DNA from: Trichoplusia ni
Taxonomy: Eukaryota; Arthropoda; Insecta; Lepidoptera; Noctuidae
Direction of reading: 5' to 3'
Length of the DNA: 64,000 bases
Assembly: GCF_003590095.1 (NCBI RefSeq)
Contig: NC_039482.1
Location: 13,285,657-13,349,656, forward strand
This document shows, in pieces, positions 1-13,496 of this stretch; position 1 is the stretch's first letter; each line of letters opens with the position of its first letter. Under the pieces are notes generated by a model. The model saw nothing but the letters and a program-made list of their open reading frames with translations. It ran no database searches and had not been told where the DNA came from. A program made the position numbers and the translations under genes.

Positions 1-60
1 AGAAGAGGCTTGTGTTTCAGGCTTAGGTTTCAGGCACTTGAAGGCACGTGAATGAATCAA

Positions 61-107
61 ACCCTAGTACCCTAGCCCTAGTACCTAGCCCTAGTACCTA
101 CCTAAAT
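61..107. repeat. Short minisatellite, 13-14 bp unit
   Basis: About two and a half copies of a unit close to CCTAGCCCTAGTA, followed by CCTACC. The unit is related to telomere-like C-rich words. Confidence 0.7.
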
Positions 108-189
108 AGGTACAAGGGCCACGTTCGAAACAAAATTCTGAGCCATTATCGATATTATAGTCGCGTTTATAGAGAATGATGAAGAATCC

Positions 190-330
190 TTTTTTTTTGG
201 TAAGGCGGTTGGACACCCACTCCATCGGGGGAGAAAATGGGTAGTGTCAGACTCTGACTGACAAAACCTGAACCGCCGTGCTACGTCATCCGCGTTTTTG
301 TGTCGGTGTATGTCAATGCGTTGCAATCCT
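190..330 (-). repeat. Retroposon-like 3' end with A tail (minus strand)
   Basis: Read on the minus strand it contains CAGAGTCTGACACTACCC and ends CGCCTTACC followed by an A run (the T run at 190-198). The words GAGTCTGACACT-CCC recur before an A run at 48561-48634. This suggests a family that ends in poly(A). Confidence 0.5.
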
Positions 331-544
331 TCATACAATGCTGAAAGCAATGGATCCTGAAAGCAATAGTATATCTTACTTAATACTCCGTTGATCTAGA
401 GCTTACTTATAGGTATAATGGCAAGCTTTCGGCACTCCTTGCATATGACATTACCATAAACCACTGCAACGACCACAACTCTTCGATTGCCACAATTTCC
501 ACAATTCCCTCATTGGTCTAAAACCCTAGTAATATTTAATAAGG

Positions 545-561
545 CCTAACCTAACCTAACC
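545..561. repeat. Interstitial telomere-type repeat (CCTAA)3
   Basis: Three perfect tandem CCTAA units plus CC; TTAGG is the ancestral insect telomere unit. A shorter ACCTAACCTAAC lies near 12946. Confidence 0.7.
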
Positions 562-1452
562 ACTGGTAGACCATTCTCTCTTACCTATTAACTGTCGCTG
601 GCTACGAGCCTCGTGAATAAATAATGTCACTTTCTTGATACGATAGTTCCAAGCTATTTATAATTCAGGTACATGTTCAGTAATAGATAGGATTCATGGA
701 GGTCTTTAGTAATTGGATTTATGGAACCAAAGAATGATTTAGTTTGATTCTTTGGTATTTTGTTTCTCTTTTCTTGCTTGAATGAGTGTAGGTAGGTGCC
801 TATAAAATGTTTTTGGTTTGATGATACAAAAATATTATAATTACGCATTTCTATTACTAATACAAAAATGAATGCATGATAACAAAAATATGAATCAAAG
901 AAGCAAGGAATATTGAAATAGTAATTCTAACGCAATTATTTATGATGGTTTAGATCTCAAAGCAATTACCGTAAAATATAAATACTGGTTGACAAAATTT
1001 GACATAAAGTGGGGCCTAACATTGCTTCGTTTATAAATTGCGTAGTAGAGAAAACAACAAAGAAAATAAAGTACAATAAACCACGCAGTCCCACTTTGAC
1101 GATACTAAGACAGTTAAAAACATCTTTATTACAAGGACGTTAAGTTCATTTTAAACATTCAGTCGTTCAAGTGCAGACTAGGCAATGTAATCTAATATTC
1201 CTGTTGTTACATAAACTATAACGACGACTGCTAACAGCGGGTGGGCAGACATCAAGGTAGTGCATACGGATATAAAATGACTTTCTATAAGCCTTACTTT
1301 CCGGGATGTTACAGACGTAACAATATAATGATTATTTAACGACTTCCAAATGCTGTTCTTGAAGAAGTATTATGTTTTATGAACTTTTATATCATCATCG
1401 TGTAATATCAGATCAACCAATCGCCAGTCAATGCTCAACGAATTCATTTTCT

Positions 1453-1625
1453 AGGTTTCCGTATCTACAATTTAAAAATGAAACCCTATGACTAAGTTCC
1501 ATCTGTCGGCTCTGTCTACTCGTCCGTCACCAGGCTGTACAATTTAAATTTTCACAGATGATATATTTCTGTTGCTGCTACTAAATTAAAGATGAAGGTT
1601 AAGCAATGATTGTGAAGATCACTTT
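1453..1625 (+). repeat. Dispersed repeat family X, copy at 1.45 kb
   Basis: Begins AGGTTTCCGTA; later reads CCAGGCTGTA, TTTTCACAGATGATATAT and TTTCTGTTGCTGCTACTA. The same words in the same order recur at 5.6, 29.95 and 43.87 kb. Confidence 0.55.
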
Positions 1626-4017
1626 TATTCGTTTTTCTTTATCCTATTTGTACGATTTTCATCATGAAAATAATCAACCTAAACTGAAATTCGAAAACTC
1701 ATCAGCGAAAGATGAAAACGTGGAGTTATTCCAATATAAAACGAAAGAAGCAATTTAAAAAATCATTATTCTATTAAATATTACACAAAAATAAAAGCAA
1801 TTTACTAATTTTATTTATTTAATTTATAGCTGCAATACATCTTTTTATAACTCTGAATCCACTTCACGTCGTCATCGTTTTAATCCTTATCAAAGCTCTA
1901 AAAAGCCTTTAATCCTGGGCTCTTAGCGCTGCGGTGCCCAAACCCATATAAAGCCCATGCAATACCATACATTGTACCTACATACATAATTTAAACATTA
2001 TAAAAGTGAGAGTTTCATGAATGATTCTGGTCTGTTTTGATGTACGATGACAGACTGACTGTGATGTGTTCCAAACCAATTACACCTTGGCAGGGTTCGA
2101 CCAAATTGGGTTCTGCACGTTGGAAACTGATACTAGTGCTAATTCGCGCCGTGGCACAAATTGGAACTACGCTCGACCGAGAGTTAAAGACGCTGATAAC
2201 ACACGATTGCTACTCGATGTTACGTGTCATTTCCAAATCAACTCAAAATTCACTCATTTCATTCTCACATTAAAATCAATAACAGAATCCAGTCAGTATT
2301 GGGAATGAGCATACTGTACTATCGATAAAAAATATCATGAACGTTACAAACATTGCAATAATAGCAACTTTCTGGCAAAATTATACAGGTAGAAGAACAT
2401 AAGTGCCAAAATTAAAAAAAAAATAATAATATTGGGGTTTCGTTCTAGATTCATTATTACAAATAACAGCAGGTTTAAGATTGTTTTTGAGTCAGGAAGT
2501 GAAAGTAGTATTATATTGAATTAATTGCTAACATTTTTTTGGATCTGACAAAATCATTCGCATTATATCGCATCCTTTATCCGTGTAAAAATATTTACAT
2601 GACTTTATGCTTATATCTTCTGATACATAGGCTCTTATTATTTACCCTTATAAAAACCTTGATACCAACGGAGGAAAGTGACAAAAAAATACATCAGATT
2701 GATCGACGTAAAATAAATGATTAAAATCATTTATATGAAAACCGTAAGTAACCAAGCTTCATCCAATTAACAACGCAATTCCATCCAACATGTTCATTTT
2801 ACCGTACACTGTCAAAGTATTAAATTTTTCGACACTTTCATGTTGAAATACAATTTATTACACCAATAAACAACTACATCGTTTGACAATTTTGAAATAT
2901 ATTGACACACTTTCAATTATTTATTTTTGGTACAGATAATTCTGCTTGAATATGATTCTAGTTTTAAACCGGAAGTACTCGTTTTGACTGCCAGGCCTAT
3001 TAAATTCGTAGTTAGTGTACCTTGAATTTTTAATTTGTTACTTTCTTTTTCTCCAGTTTTTGCTGTTCCCGACGTGATCCAAAACTATTACCCTTTACAT
3101 TTTAAGGAAAATACGTAGGAAAAATGTTTCTATGACAAATAAAATTAAAAACTTGAAAAAAACGCAATTTTCATGAAAAATCCGATGAAAAATTCCAAAG
3201 CAAGGGTGTCTGGATTCATCTCCAGGACCCCTGGAAAACAGTAAAGCGTTGACGTCCCGTTCACCCTTCAGTGCCAAGTAATAATTATTTTATCCGTCAA
3301 ACTTATATGTTATATAGTAGATTCTAAGATGTATTGTCATTAATATTAACGCGTTTAGCCTGACTGCCATCACCTCCTCTAAGTTCCATGCAAGTTTCTA
3401 ACAGATGCAAGATGATACAAGGACGTGAACTAAGTTGGTTTTGTTCCCCCATAAGTTTGCTAGTCACGTATTTACTTAGAAATAGCAGTATTTCACTTTA
3501 TCTGTCCGAAACGTTCCTTAGTATTTGGGAGACCGGTTTGTCTGATTTTGGGAAAGATAAATTTCTGCATGAGTCCGATTTGCAGTAATTCTTATTATGA
3601 AATACTGTGGCCAGTATGGGTTGGGAAACCAGAAAAGAAATTATTCAATAAAATCTTTCTAACCTTAGCATTACTTGAAATATGTAAATAGTGTAATATA
3701 CCATCGGACCCTCACCGGTTTCTATAAAGACTTGTTTTTATCGCAATTACTATTTACCTTCAACTATAAATTTTCACTTAGGCACTAAACGTCCTTATCC
3801 GTAAAAGCAAAGACGTGTAGCTCACAGTTACAGTCTGAACATCTGTTACTATTTTGTTTCATATTTCTTTAACTAAGAGAGTTTTAATCTGTTGTACATA
3901 GAGTACTAGCTCAGCACTAGTTGCATTGCCCGCCCAATTGTCGGTTGTAGCTACATAAACAATATCTCCTTTAACCAATAATTATTTTCTAAATATCTTT
4001 CCTTTAACAACCGATGA

Positions 4018-4105
4018 CCGATTTCATCCAAATCGGTCCAGCTGTTTGGGAGTAAAGAGGAAACAAATACTCATATACTTTCGCATTTTTATTAGTGATA
4101 GTGTT
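4018..4105 (-). repeat. Helitron-like family fragment
   Basis: Read on the minus strand it starts near TATCACTAATAAAAATGCGA and ends with CCGATTTGGATGAAATCG. This matches the 5' part of the family seen whole at 45643-45929. Confidence 0.5.
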
Positions 4106-4851
4106 ATATCCAAACCGTTCAAACACAAAACCTTGCTTTAATCACTCAAATATTACATGTAGTAATTTTTACATAATCGTATCTCTCTTCTGCATTTCAA
4201 AAGCAGCACGAGGAGTACATCGAACCCAATTCCACGTACATTTTAAATACTATTTTCTTTCAAGTTTCTCAGTATTAAAAGACTGCTTTTAAAACAGGAT
4301 TATTGAAACTCCGTTACATTGCTATAATGATCACGTGTTGCGCTGTGACCGATATTATCGATGGGCTGTATCGCAACACTATGCTAATTGGCTTAAGCCT
4401 TTGTCTCTACGATAATAATATGGCTTTAAACAGAAGTAGAAAAAAGATGCCGCCTTTTTAAGTGATGGTATCGGGAGTTCAGGTTTTGAGTTGCTTTAAA
4501 TGTGCTTGGAGTCTTATTAGCTGCTAAATCGGCTGAATAGCAAAAACTTTTAAGATAGAGGAGTTATTAGGTGATTTAAAAAAAAGACCTTCGTCTATAA
4601 GTCAATGAAAAGTAATTATGATTTTCTTTTCTATTTATTTTAGAATACTTGTACTTTTCCCTCAGTATTTTGAGACGCACTTGCACTTCATTACATTGTG
4701 AACGTTTCTTTGCAGTAGCTCAATGTATGAAGTATAAGTAGATACATTTACTGTTGTATAAGGAAGCATTCAAAACGGTATAAAGTAACAAATACTCTTC
4801 AAAATGTCTAGCAAAATTGTTCAGGAAATACAAAAACAAATATATATGTAA

Positions 4852-5167
4852 TAGGGATGACGACTGGGTATAAAAAGAAAAAATCTCATTAGTCCCTCAG
4901 TTAGATAATTGAAAAGTATTAGACACGTATTTTTTCCCTTTTTCAGAAAAACTAGAATTGACAAAGATTAACTGTTTATAGTTTAGGAGAGGGGGCTTGT
5001 GACGTAGCGTTATAGTAAAATTTATACTCGATCGTGACGTCACGCGTAAGGTTCATTCACTGTAATTTGGTGAATTTATGTTTGCGGGACAAATTAAAAA
5101 ATACGTATCCATTATTATACAAAAAACTACAAGACGGACACTGCAAAAAAAATTGTCGTCATCCCTA
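4852..5167 (+). mobile_element. 316-bp MITE (family M1, copy 1, complete)
   Basis: Perfect 13-bp terminal inverted repeats, TAGGGATGACGAC and GTCGTCATCCCTA, flanked by TA. The interior includes the palindromic ATCGTGACGTCACGCG at about 5031-5046. It has no coding capacity. It lies in the opposite orientation to copies 2 and 3. Confidence 0.85.
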
Positions 5168-5620
5168 CACTTACAATCAATGTAACATTTTTTCATTGTG
5201 ATCAAGGCTTATTAAAACCTTTCCGATACTTGAAAAGGCCCGTGCGAGGCAGTGAGACGTATATATATAGCCCGTTACTATTAATAAAAAAATCCTTCAA
5301 TCAAAAGTTAAAAGCCGTTTCTCTAACGTATTACAGAAAAACTAGTCTGCTTACACCCACCGGGGCACCTTATCGCAATTCTTATTGTACCTAACTTGTT
5401 TTAAAAGTACATTTTATTACTATCAAGACGAGTTTGGTGTTTTACAATTCAGGTTTAGATAGTTCTGTGAGCTAACCGTTTCTAATTCTATTTGCCAATT
5501 CATTTTACAGTGTTGTTGCCTTAATTGTGACGAAAAGTAAGTATAAATCTTGTTTTACTTACTTCAAGAACTTAGTTTTTTGGGACCGTAACGTAAAGGG
5601 TAATAAAGAACTCTATTATT

Positions 5621-5889
5621 AAGGTTTCGTTGTCTGTCAGACTGTCCGTCTGATCGCTTGTCTGTTACCATGTTGTATCTCATTACGCGTTTCAGTTTGA
5701 TAATTTAAACATTAACAGATTGTATTTTGCTTTTTTTTCTATTGCTACTTCTGAAAACGAATGAAAAAAAAACTAAGTGAAGCAACGTTGGCACGGTAAT
5801 TAATTTGAGTTGGTTTTCCTTCTAATTCATTTAAGCCTATTTGTACGGAACCCTCAGAGTCTTAAGTCCGACTCGCACTTAACCGGTTT
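5621..5889 (+). repeat. Dispersed repeat family X, longest copy
   Basis: Begins AAGGTTTCGTTGTCTGTC with repeated TGTCYGTCTG words and ends TGTACGGAACCCTC...GTCCGACTCGCACTTAACC-GGTTT. That ending is the usual 3' end of this lepidopteran repeat. No reading frame survives. Confidence 0.6.
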
Positions 5890-6539
5890 CGGTTATTAAG
5901 ACTGTCTTCATTGTTACATCAGTGATTGCCTAATTTGTTCTACGGTCAATCAATTGACATTTTGGACTTGAAATCGTCTATTAACCTTAATTATTTCCTC
6001 AAAATGGCATAAAGTAGTGTGGTATGCCTAAATTGGTTGAAAGACTCTTAATTTAATGTCTGTGATGAATATTGATTACATATTACTGTGCTATTTGTGG
6101 TTATACTATTAATGTTATTGCTATTTATCTTTAAAAAGGCATCTTTTATTTTTACGTTTTTTTAGAGGTCCGGTTAGTTAATTAGGTCGTGTGGTAAAAT
6201 CGTCACAGTTACTTATTTGTTTCTATTCTAACTATAAGAAAGAAACCGAATTAAGACAAGAACGTGTCGTCAAAACATAGTAATAAAGAAAATAAAATAG
6301 CGAACCAAGCCTTACAAATTCGAACATCCTAGGTATATCACCCGCATTAGATCGCACAATGAACCAACTAATGAACTACTTTACTACAAGATGGGAACAA
6401 CAAGAGACTAATTTACAATATATACGGTAAATAGGCCTAAATAATAAGGTACGGCCTAGGACATGACACGGTCTGTCTCAAACATGTCTGGGAGTAATCG
6501 AATTGTCTTACGTATAACAACTTGATCAATAGATATTAA

Positions 6540-6752
6540 CTAGTGTTGTTGCCCGCGGGCCCGGCTGCTGTAAGTCGAAAATGATCCCACGAGAACGTAG
6601 AATTGGAATATAAACCTACCCTATGTGTTAACTCTGGTTATAAACTATCTGTGTATCAAATTTCGTCTAAATCGATTAGTCGTTTTTGCGTGACAGAGGA
6701 ATAAACATCCTTACTTACAAACATTTGAGTTTACAATATTAGTAAGTAGGAT
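6540..6752 (-). mobile_element. Non-autonomous Helitron-like element (minus)
   Basis: Read on the minus strand it runs from ATCCTACTTACTAATATTG through CACGCAAAAACGACTAAT and GATTTAGACGAAATTTG to CCCGCGGGCAACAACACTAG. The TC...CTAG ends and the GC-rich 3' end fit Helitron rules, and there is no terminal inverted repeat. Class assignment is inferred. Confidence 0.55.
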
Positions 6753-9548
6753 AATTTCTGGTTTCGATAACATAAATTAAAGGCCCTGTTTAAGAACATA
6801 GCACTTCTTAATTAGCCCTTAGGTGACTTGCTGTCACTGTGAAATAGAAAAATATATTTTCAAACTCCACTCAGCTGAGTGGCGTTATTGCAATGTTTAA
6901 AGAAAAATACATTAACTAAAATACAATTCTACCATCATAGTGTTCTTCTAGTTCCTTTGATGGAGGATTTAAGCTTTTCTTTGTGACGTGAAGAGACAGG
7001 AGCTATCTCCACTGCATTTTCTATTCTGAAGATCAAAGCTTAACTGGATCTCTTATTTACATTAAAGGTTAAACTTCAAAGAAAAATGTAGATTCTCCTT
7101 GATAATAAAAGGACCTCCGATTTCTTATTAAGATAATGCTTAATGTTAACATTTACAAAAGATATTCTTTCAAGTTAAATATTTAAAGAGCAATCCATTA
7201 TTTAATTTTTATATGAAAGGTGTCTCGGCTTTTGTGATTAAAATTGATTAAAACTAGGGTTTTTAAGACCACTTATGTGCTCATCATATTAAAATTGAGA
7301 GCATAATTTCAAGTTTTACGAGTGAATATTTATCTCTACATTAGCGTAAACCTTGGAGCTTTAAATAATAAAACACACTTTGTATCGTACAGTTCATTGT
7401 ACCAGCTTTAAGGTCACAATTGTCACAGGCTATTAAAGAAACAATAACCCTAATCCATATTTGACAACAGCGTCTGTGCATTACAATTGAAAGTACTTAA
7501 ATAGCAATTAGTTGAGGCTCTACCGATTTGAACAATGGACTATATCCACGTGTAAGACTGAGAATAGGTCAGCTCTCCTAGTAGCTAAGATAATAGAGAT
7601 TTGATCTAACAAAGACCCTTGAAAAGTTAACGATATTACGATCACTACAGTCCGAGGCGGTGAAGTCATTTTGTAACCGAAACCAGTAAGAGGATACGTT
7701 TTTGCGGTAGGAAATCAAACCACCACTTCCTTCGACAAAAAATCTCACAAAGACAATCGTAAATTTCAAAAAGAAAGTACATCCGTTCCGTATACTTTTA
7801 TGAAGATAACGAACGAATAATCATAAATTATGAGGCACTTATGTACCAGATTTCGATTGGCCGTAACCTGAATACGTATTTATTTTTCTTGTCAAAGCGC
7901 TACGCCTGATGAACTTATTAATAATATTTTTTTTAATACAAAAATGTACTACCGATCTCAAATTAAAAAAAAACTGAGCCAAACTTGATCAAATTCTTAC
8001 GGGAGAAACGACAACTATATCGCGGTAAAAATAATCAACAAAATCGGTTCATCCGTTCCGAAGTTCTGAGGTACTAACAAATAATATAAAAAACGAGTAA
8101 TTAAGAACCTCCTCCTTTTTGAATTAGAAAACGCAACACCCTCCGTGTTGTGTGCTTTTGTCGGCAAAAAGAGATAAGGAAGAAATCGAGAAAAGTTCAA
8201 AAATATGTAATACCGAAAGTCTTTAAGCTACTAAAATTATTTAATTACTTGTTATTTTCACTCTGTCTAAGGACAGCAGCACAGCGCGTCTATCCAGCTT
8301 TATGTGGGACGTATGGCCACATTACGTATAAAGGAAGCTCTAACTAAAATTTGATTTCCTCCCAACTTTCAGGGAGCCAAAGTTAGTTGAGTTACAGGTG
8401 AGTTTCGGGCTGGTGAGATTAGATTTCATATCTACTTTACAAATTCGTTACAATAGTTTGTGAAGACAGGCATCTGCCGCCTTTTGTTTTGACGTATTCC
8501 CTCTTGGTATAGGAAGTTAGTAATGATGTTATGGGCCCTTCAGACTCATGGCGGGAATATCCAAGAAGGGAAAATTTGGTGGGTGTCTTTACTTCGCCTT
8601 TGGATTTACGGTTGGTGTTGGCATTTTTCAAACGAATTTGTCGGCCGGATTTGTCGATTTGTAGCCACTATTAAAAAGAGCTGAAGTAGTATTGATTTAA
8701 GGTGTTAAGTTAGCTAAGTTTTTAGTTTTAGTGAGTTGCTGGTTTTTATCGTCAATTTATGTATCCAATGGATACGAAAGGACTATAATAACGTAAAAAG
8801 TAATTGGATAATTCCTTAACCTACTTTCACTTTTGCGCTTGTAATTGTAGGAAAAAATCCTTTCGCACTTTGTTTGACGCCTTGCTGTCCTTCAAAACAT
8901 AACTAAAAATTGGCAGTACCTACTGCACTGGCACCGCATGTATTGCATTACCATCTCCAAGATACGTTTTTCTATTTGCTGTTATTATTGCGTGTTAAAT
9001 TGAGACTATTAGTTATAATTTTTTGTTATTAAATTACCTATTCTACAGACGAAAATCAGACCGCAAATTTATCAAAGTTTAATCCGCATCTCGCGATAGT
9101 GGTTACCCGACGGCAATTTTTTTGTGATCTGTTAAAAGTCCTCATTTACATCCTGCGCCCAAAGATGGGCGATGGAGTAAGTCGGACTGTTACCGGCTAA
9201 AACCACCGGAATGCCTTTCCTTCCCTATACTATGCGGCCAAACTCCTTGGCAGACCACAAAAGAACCACGTGCCCTACATCTTTATGTTCTAAAACAAAC
9301 TTAAAGTAGAACTCAACCTAATATCAAGTTGATAACGACTTAAAGAAACGAACTTGAGCGATAGTTATGAAAAGCAATTCCAACTGTTCAATCATAACTG
9401 TTCTCTTTGTGTTATGGTGACAAGTGAGATTTTTTCCTAAGATTGTAGCTGTTTTATTACCGTCTCGTTCAAGTGTACTTGATTATTGTTCTACTTGTAT
9501 GTTACATAGGCTTGTACTAAATAACTACTAACGAGATGAAATGGTTTA

Positions 9549-9622
9549 CTCGCGCGTATTTATCGGGATCGCCCGACGAATTTCGGGGATAACCTTTATC
9601 ATGAGATAACGCTTTGGAATGA
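9549..9622 (+). repeat. Family P fragment (CGGGATNGCCCGA)
   Basis: Reads CTCGCGCGTATTTATCGGGA, TCGCCCGACGAA, then ATCATGAGATAACGC. It is the left arm and part of the centre of the palindromic element at 41.47 kb. Confidence 0.55.
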
Positions 9623-10259
9623 GCCTAAGTTAGGTGCTACAAATATAGGTTGAGTGTGAGATGGCTCAATAAGGATATTTAAATAATTGTTAAAGAATAC
9701 AGATATACACACACACTCATCAAAAAAAGGTGCCAATATGTCAGATTTTCTTCAACGAGAATTGTACGAAATTGGTAAAAAAATATTCTTGCAATATTCC
9801 TTAATTTTCAATTCAAATTTTTAATGTCGTAATTTTTAATATATATTCTATAGGTGCTTAGAAATATCTAAAGAGTTAAGAGTTAGTCACGTCCATCACA
9901 AACAATTAGCTGTAGTTGACCAATACCAATAAAATTTCTATATTTAGATGCAGGTGAATGCTAAATCAATAGGAACCAAAATAACAAATATTTATCGCAG
10001 TAAAACAGCGAATGTACGAGTATTATTAATTAACTTATGAATTTATGTTCACTCATGCTTCAACCAATCAATTTGACAACTTAATTAAATAATTTTTATT
10101 CTAGCTTTTGAGGCACATATTGTTTTATTTCCAACTAAAAAAAAAACTTTAATTACATCACGAAGTTAGTACGTATATTCCTACTTTTAATTTGGCATGA
10201 TTTATAAGTGTCAAGTGAATGCGATTAGATCTAAGAAGAAAGTGCAAAATTAAACTTAA

Positions 10260-10325
10260 GTAGGTACCTAGGCCTTTGCCCAGCAGTGGGACACAGTGGG
10301 CTAGAGAAAAAAAAAAAACAAAGGT
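10260..10325 (+). repeat. Lepidopteran retroposon 3' end with A tail
   Basis: Contains GGCCTTTGCCCAGCAGTGGG, then ACACAGTGGGCTAGAG and an A run. This is a very common end sequence of lepidopteran non-LTR elements. Confidence 0.65.
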
Positions 10326-11345
10326 ACCTAGCACCTACCTAGTTCTTACTCCCTACACTTAAATTGTTAAGATATTAAAGGTAAACAATATTGGTCGGTT
10401 TATTTACACAAGTTATTAAATAAATCAGTGAAATATTTCATTGGACCATATTTGATATGGTATTCTTTATTGTTATTCTACATTGATTTTAGTCGTGTTT
10501 GTTTATAAACTGAGTTTTTAGACGGATATACACTAAAATGGTTTCCCATTTTTTTAGGTACATAAACAAATGAAGAGAAGATGGATAGAAATAACGAATG
10601 ATTCTGGGTAGGTAGGTACCTGGATAAGTCTTTTAAATATAGGTAAAATGTGAAATGGGATAAGTGGGGAATAATTTTGTTTGAATATCAAGGTCTTCTA
10701 CATATATTAACACGACGAGGTAGGTACGATTGAATTGTTTTGGCACGTGCTCCATAAATTAATAAAAACAGATAACAGGGAAGTAGGTACGATTCCAGCT
10801 TTAGCCTTCAGATAAAACGCAATGTTTTTCTACCTTTTTTAATTAAAACAAAGCGAACGGTGTTGTTCGAAAAAGTAAACAAAAACATAGGTACCCCCTA
10901 CACGATTATTGCACGTAACCCGTAGCTAAGAAAAGTATTTTACCGTGCACACGAAAAAGTTGAATTTCATAGTTTATGTTACAATAATAATAATATAGTT
11001 TGTTATCTATTGTCACACGAATAACACAGGTTTACAGCGGCTGTACGTCATGATAGCTTATTCTTACATTGCAGCTCCCTTGTGTGTGTGGCTAGTTTAC
11101 CACATGGAAGTAGGTACTTAGTACATTGTATGTGTGTACCGACCATACATAACGAACGCAATTTATGAAACCGATCGTAACTAATAAAGATTTACTGCAA
11201 AGCCGTAAAAACAACGTAAAATTTAATAGGATGCGGTAACCGCAAGGAGCAATACAAATTAATACTGCATAGCTGTTATTTATAAACATAAAGTACTAAC
11301 ATTATAATGCAACGAAATCTTAAAAGTCGGCCGTTGAAAACTAAC

Positions 11346-11800
11346 CTGTTGCCAAAGAACGCCTGGGAGCGGCGAAATATCACCACCGGACCGATTTAGG
11401 TCCTATTAGAATCCAATTCGACACAAATAATACTAAAAAACACTGTTTACAACACTTATCGATTCACAATAGCGATTAGAACAAATCTTCCAATCGAAAA
11501 GTTTTAGATGAAAAGAAATTGCAACATAACTTTTTAGCAAACAATTTTAACTGTTTTTACGCACAGAAAGTATATTATCTGTGTTATTACACAGTATAGG
11601 ACGTGGGAACTTTCAAATGTGAACACTTTTTAACAGATGCATTTCTGTTGACGATCGTTTTAGCGGTAAAAGTGGCACTGACACGTGTTCACTCGACGCG
11701 GGTGTAACTGGACTGAAGCAAAAATGGCGGTGGCGGTGGCCGGTCGGCTGACTGGCGACGAACGGCGCCGCGCAGTCAAAGATCATGCTTGTAGTGCACA
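11346..11800 (-). promoter_or_regulatory. Promoter-like GC-rich block with probable non-coding first exon
   Basis: On the minus strand a GC-rich block (11690-11800) with YY1-like GCCATTTT, initiator-like TTCAGTCC and an E-box CACGTG runs into leader-like sequence. That sequence ends at a good donor, GGCAACAG|GTTAGT (about 11346). No open frame with domain signal is present, so this would be a 5' UTR exon of a gene whose coding exons lie left of the window. On the plus strand the same block has ATGGCGGTGGCGG and a donor TACAG|GTAAAT near 11821. A bidirectional promoter is therefore possible. Confidence 0.35.
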
Positions 11801-13496
11801 GGTGAAAGAGTTTAGGTACAGGTAAATAAATATTGTAAACTCTGTTAAACAAGCAATGCCGCTAATGGAAATAGAATCAATAAAGGGCTGACCTCTTGCT
11901 GCTAATACAATAGATACCAAGATTCTGAGAGTATATTTTTTTACCTTTATTTTTACGTACAAAAATACATAGAGCTTCAAACCCAATTACTGTTTTTTTT
12001 AATGGTAATGCAATTTAATTAACCCCTAATGGTAAAAATTGGAAAAGGTGGATTTCTTACATGAAATGAATAATTGGAATAGAGATAAAGTATTTAGTAA
12101 ACTATAAATTGATGGATAGACGTAATTAATGGCCAAAAAATAATACCTGTTCGTATATTTACCTACTTGTGTTTGAGTATGTTGTCGCCTCTCAACATTT
12201 CCTAGCTTAATCTATGATGCAAGCAACAGTGCAGTGCTACCGCGGCGCAAAAACCGGTATTCGAAAAAAAAATGGCCGTAAATACAAGTAAACATACATT
12301 AAGGAATAACGTAGAAACCCACGGCTTATGTAAACATTATATATTATTTAATTGATCGAGTGGGCGAAAATATTACCAACGCGCTTTTACAAATCAGAAC
12401 GGTGTAGCAATCAATGTTACGGATGATAATAAACACAATTTATCATATCCAAGCACAAAAGGATTTTCGTAAGCGCTTGACAGCCATCGTTCTTTATGTA
12501 AACAATTGAAAGTCGGTAATGTTGATCTGATGTAAGCATAGAGTTGGCATATAATTTTACGACTAAAAATCTCCTGACAAAAAAAGTGTACGACTGCTTG
12601 CTTAGGTTTTTTTGCAAGACGACTTTAGACTCTTGGCTGACTGGCTACCTCCATCGCCTGATACTAGCAAGAGGAAAGAGCCAAAATAAATATCTAGAAA
12701 TAATTATTTTTCTGCGTTTGCTTAGGCTTACTATACAAACACAGTTCCAAATATAGATTCAAACCCATTATGTTTCACACCCAATGGACCTATACAAACA
12801 TTTTAAGTGAATTTTCACATCTATCCTTTTTGTAGGATATATATAATTTTTAATGGATTTTGGATCATTCATCATGGTCAATGTAAAATATTGAATAAAC
12901 CGAAATAAAATTCTCTCAGGCATCATAAAAATAGCTTTACAACAAACCTAACCTAACAATTTTATTAGTTGCAAGAAAGGTTTTCTTCAATCAAATTCTA
13001 ATAATTAAAAAAAGAGTGTAAATTTTATATTTTTTATTCATAACCCATAAAGCTAAGAACAACTGACACAATCGGAATAGGTAGTGATTATAATATTGAC
13101 GTGCTTAGTCGTACTTCACGAACTTACATCCCTCAATTTAAGATTTAAATTTTCAAATGGATATTAAATATTCCATGAAACTTGAAACGCTATCTCAGTT
13201 CATTAATTAAACGATGTTACACACGTCGATGTTGCCAGTTAATAGTGGTTTTAATTTTAATAAAGGAGGGTACAGACAATATTGATTTTAATCGTAGCAA
13301 AGAGGCTCTATCGCCAATTACTCACCCACTTTTGCTAAAGGACTTGTCGAGGAGAGGAATTATATTATGAAAATGATCATTTTGTGAAAGACAGACGGCT
13401 TATTATTTTGACCTTGGTCTGCGTATTTTGTATGACACGTCAAGTACCTAGGCAATAGCCATTGTTATTTAAGCTCTGTCTGCTGACGTAGAAGTG

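Larger units (their letters stand above)
1..11300. other. Left 11.3 kb without recognisable exons
   Basis: AT-rich sequence with repeat fragments listed separately. All open frames here are short, with AT-driven composition and no domain pattern. It may be the first intron of a minus-strand gene that starts near 11.7 kb, or simply intergenic. Confidence 0.5.

Noticed and set aside
4331..4380. Short hairpin GTGTTGCG...CGCAACAC
   Set aside because: Only 8 bp of stem and no second copy in the window; chance is likely.
11613..11852. 79-codon minus-strand open frame across the GC-rich block
   Set aside because: No family resemblance, and leader-like sequence. The block is better explained as promoter and 5' UTR.
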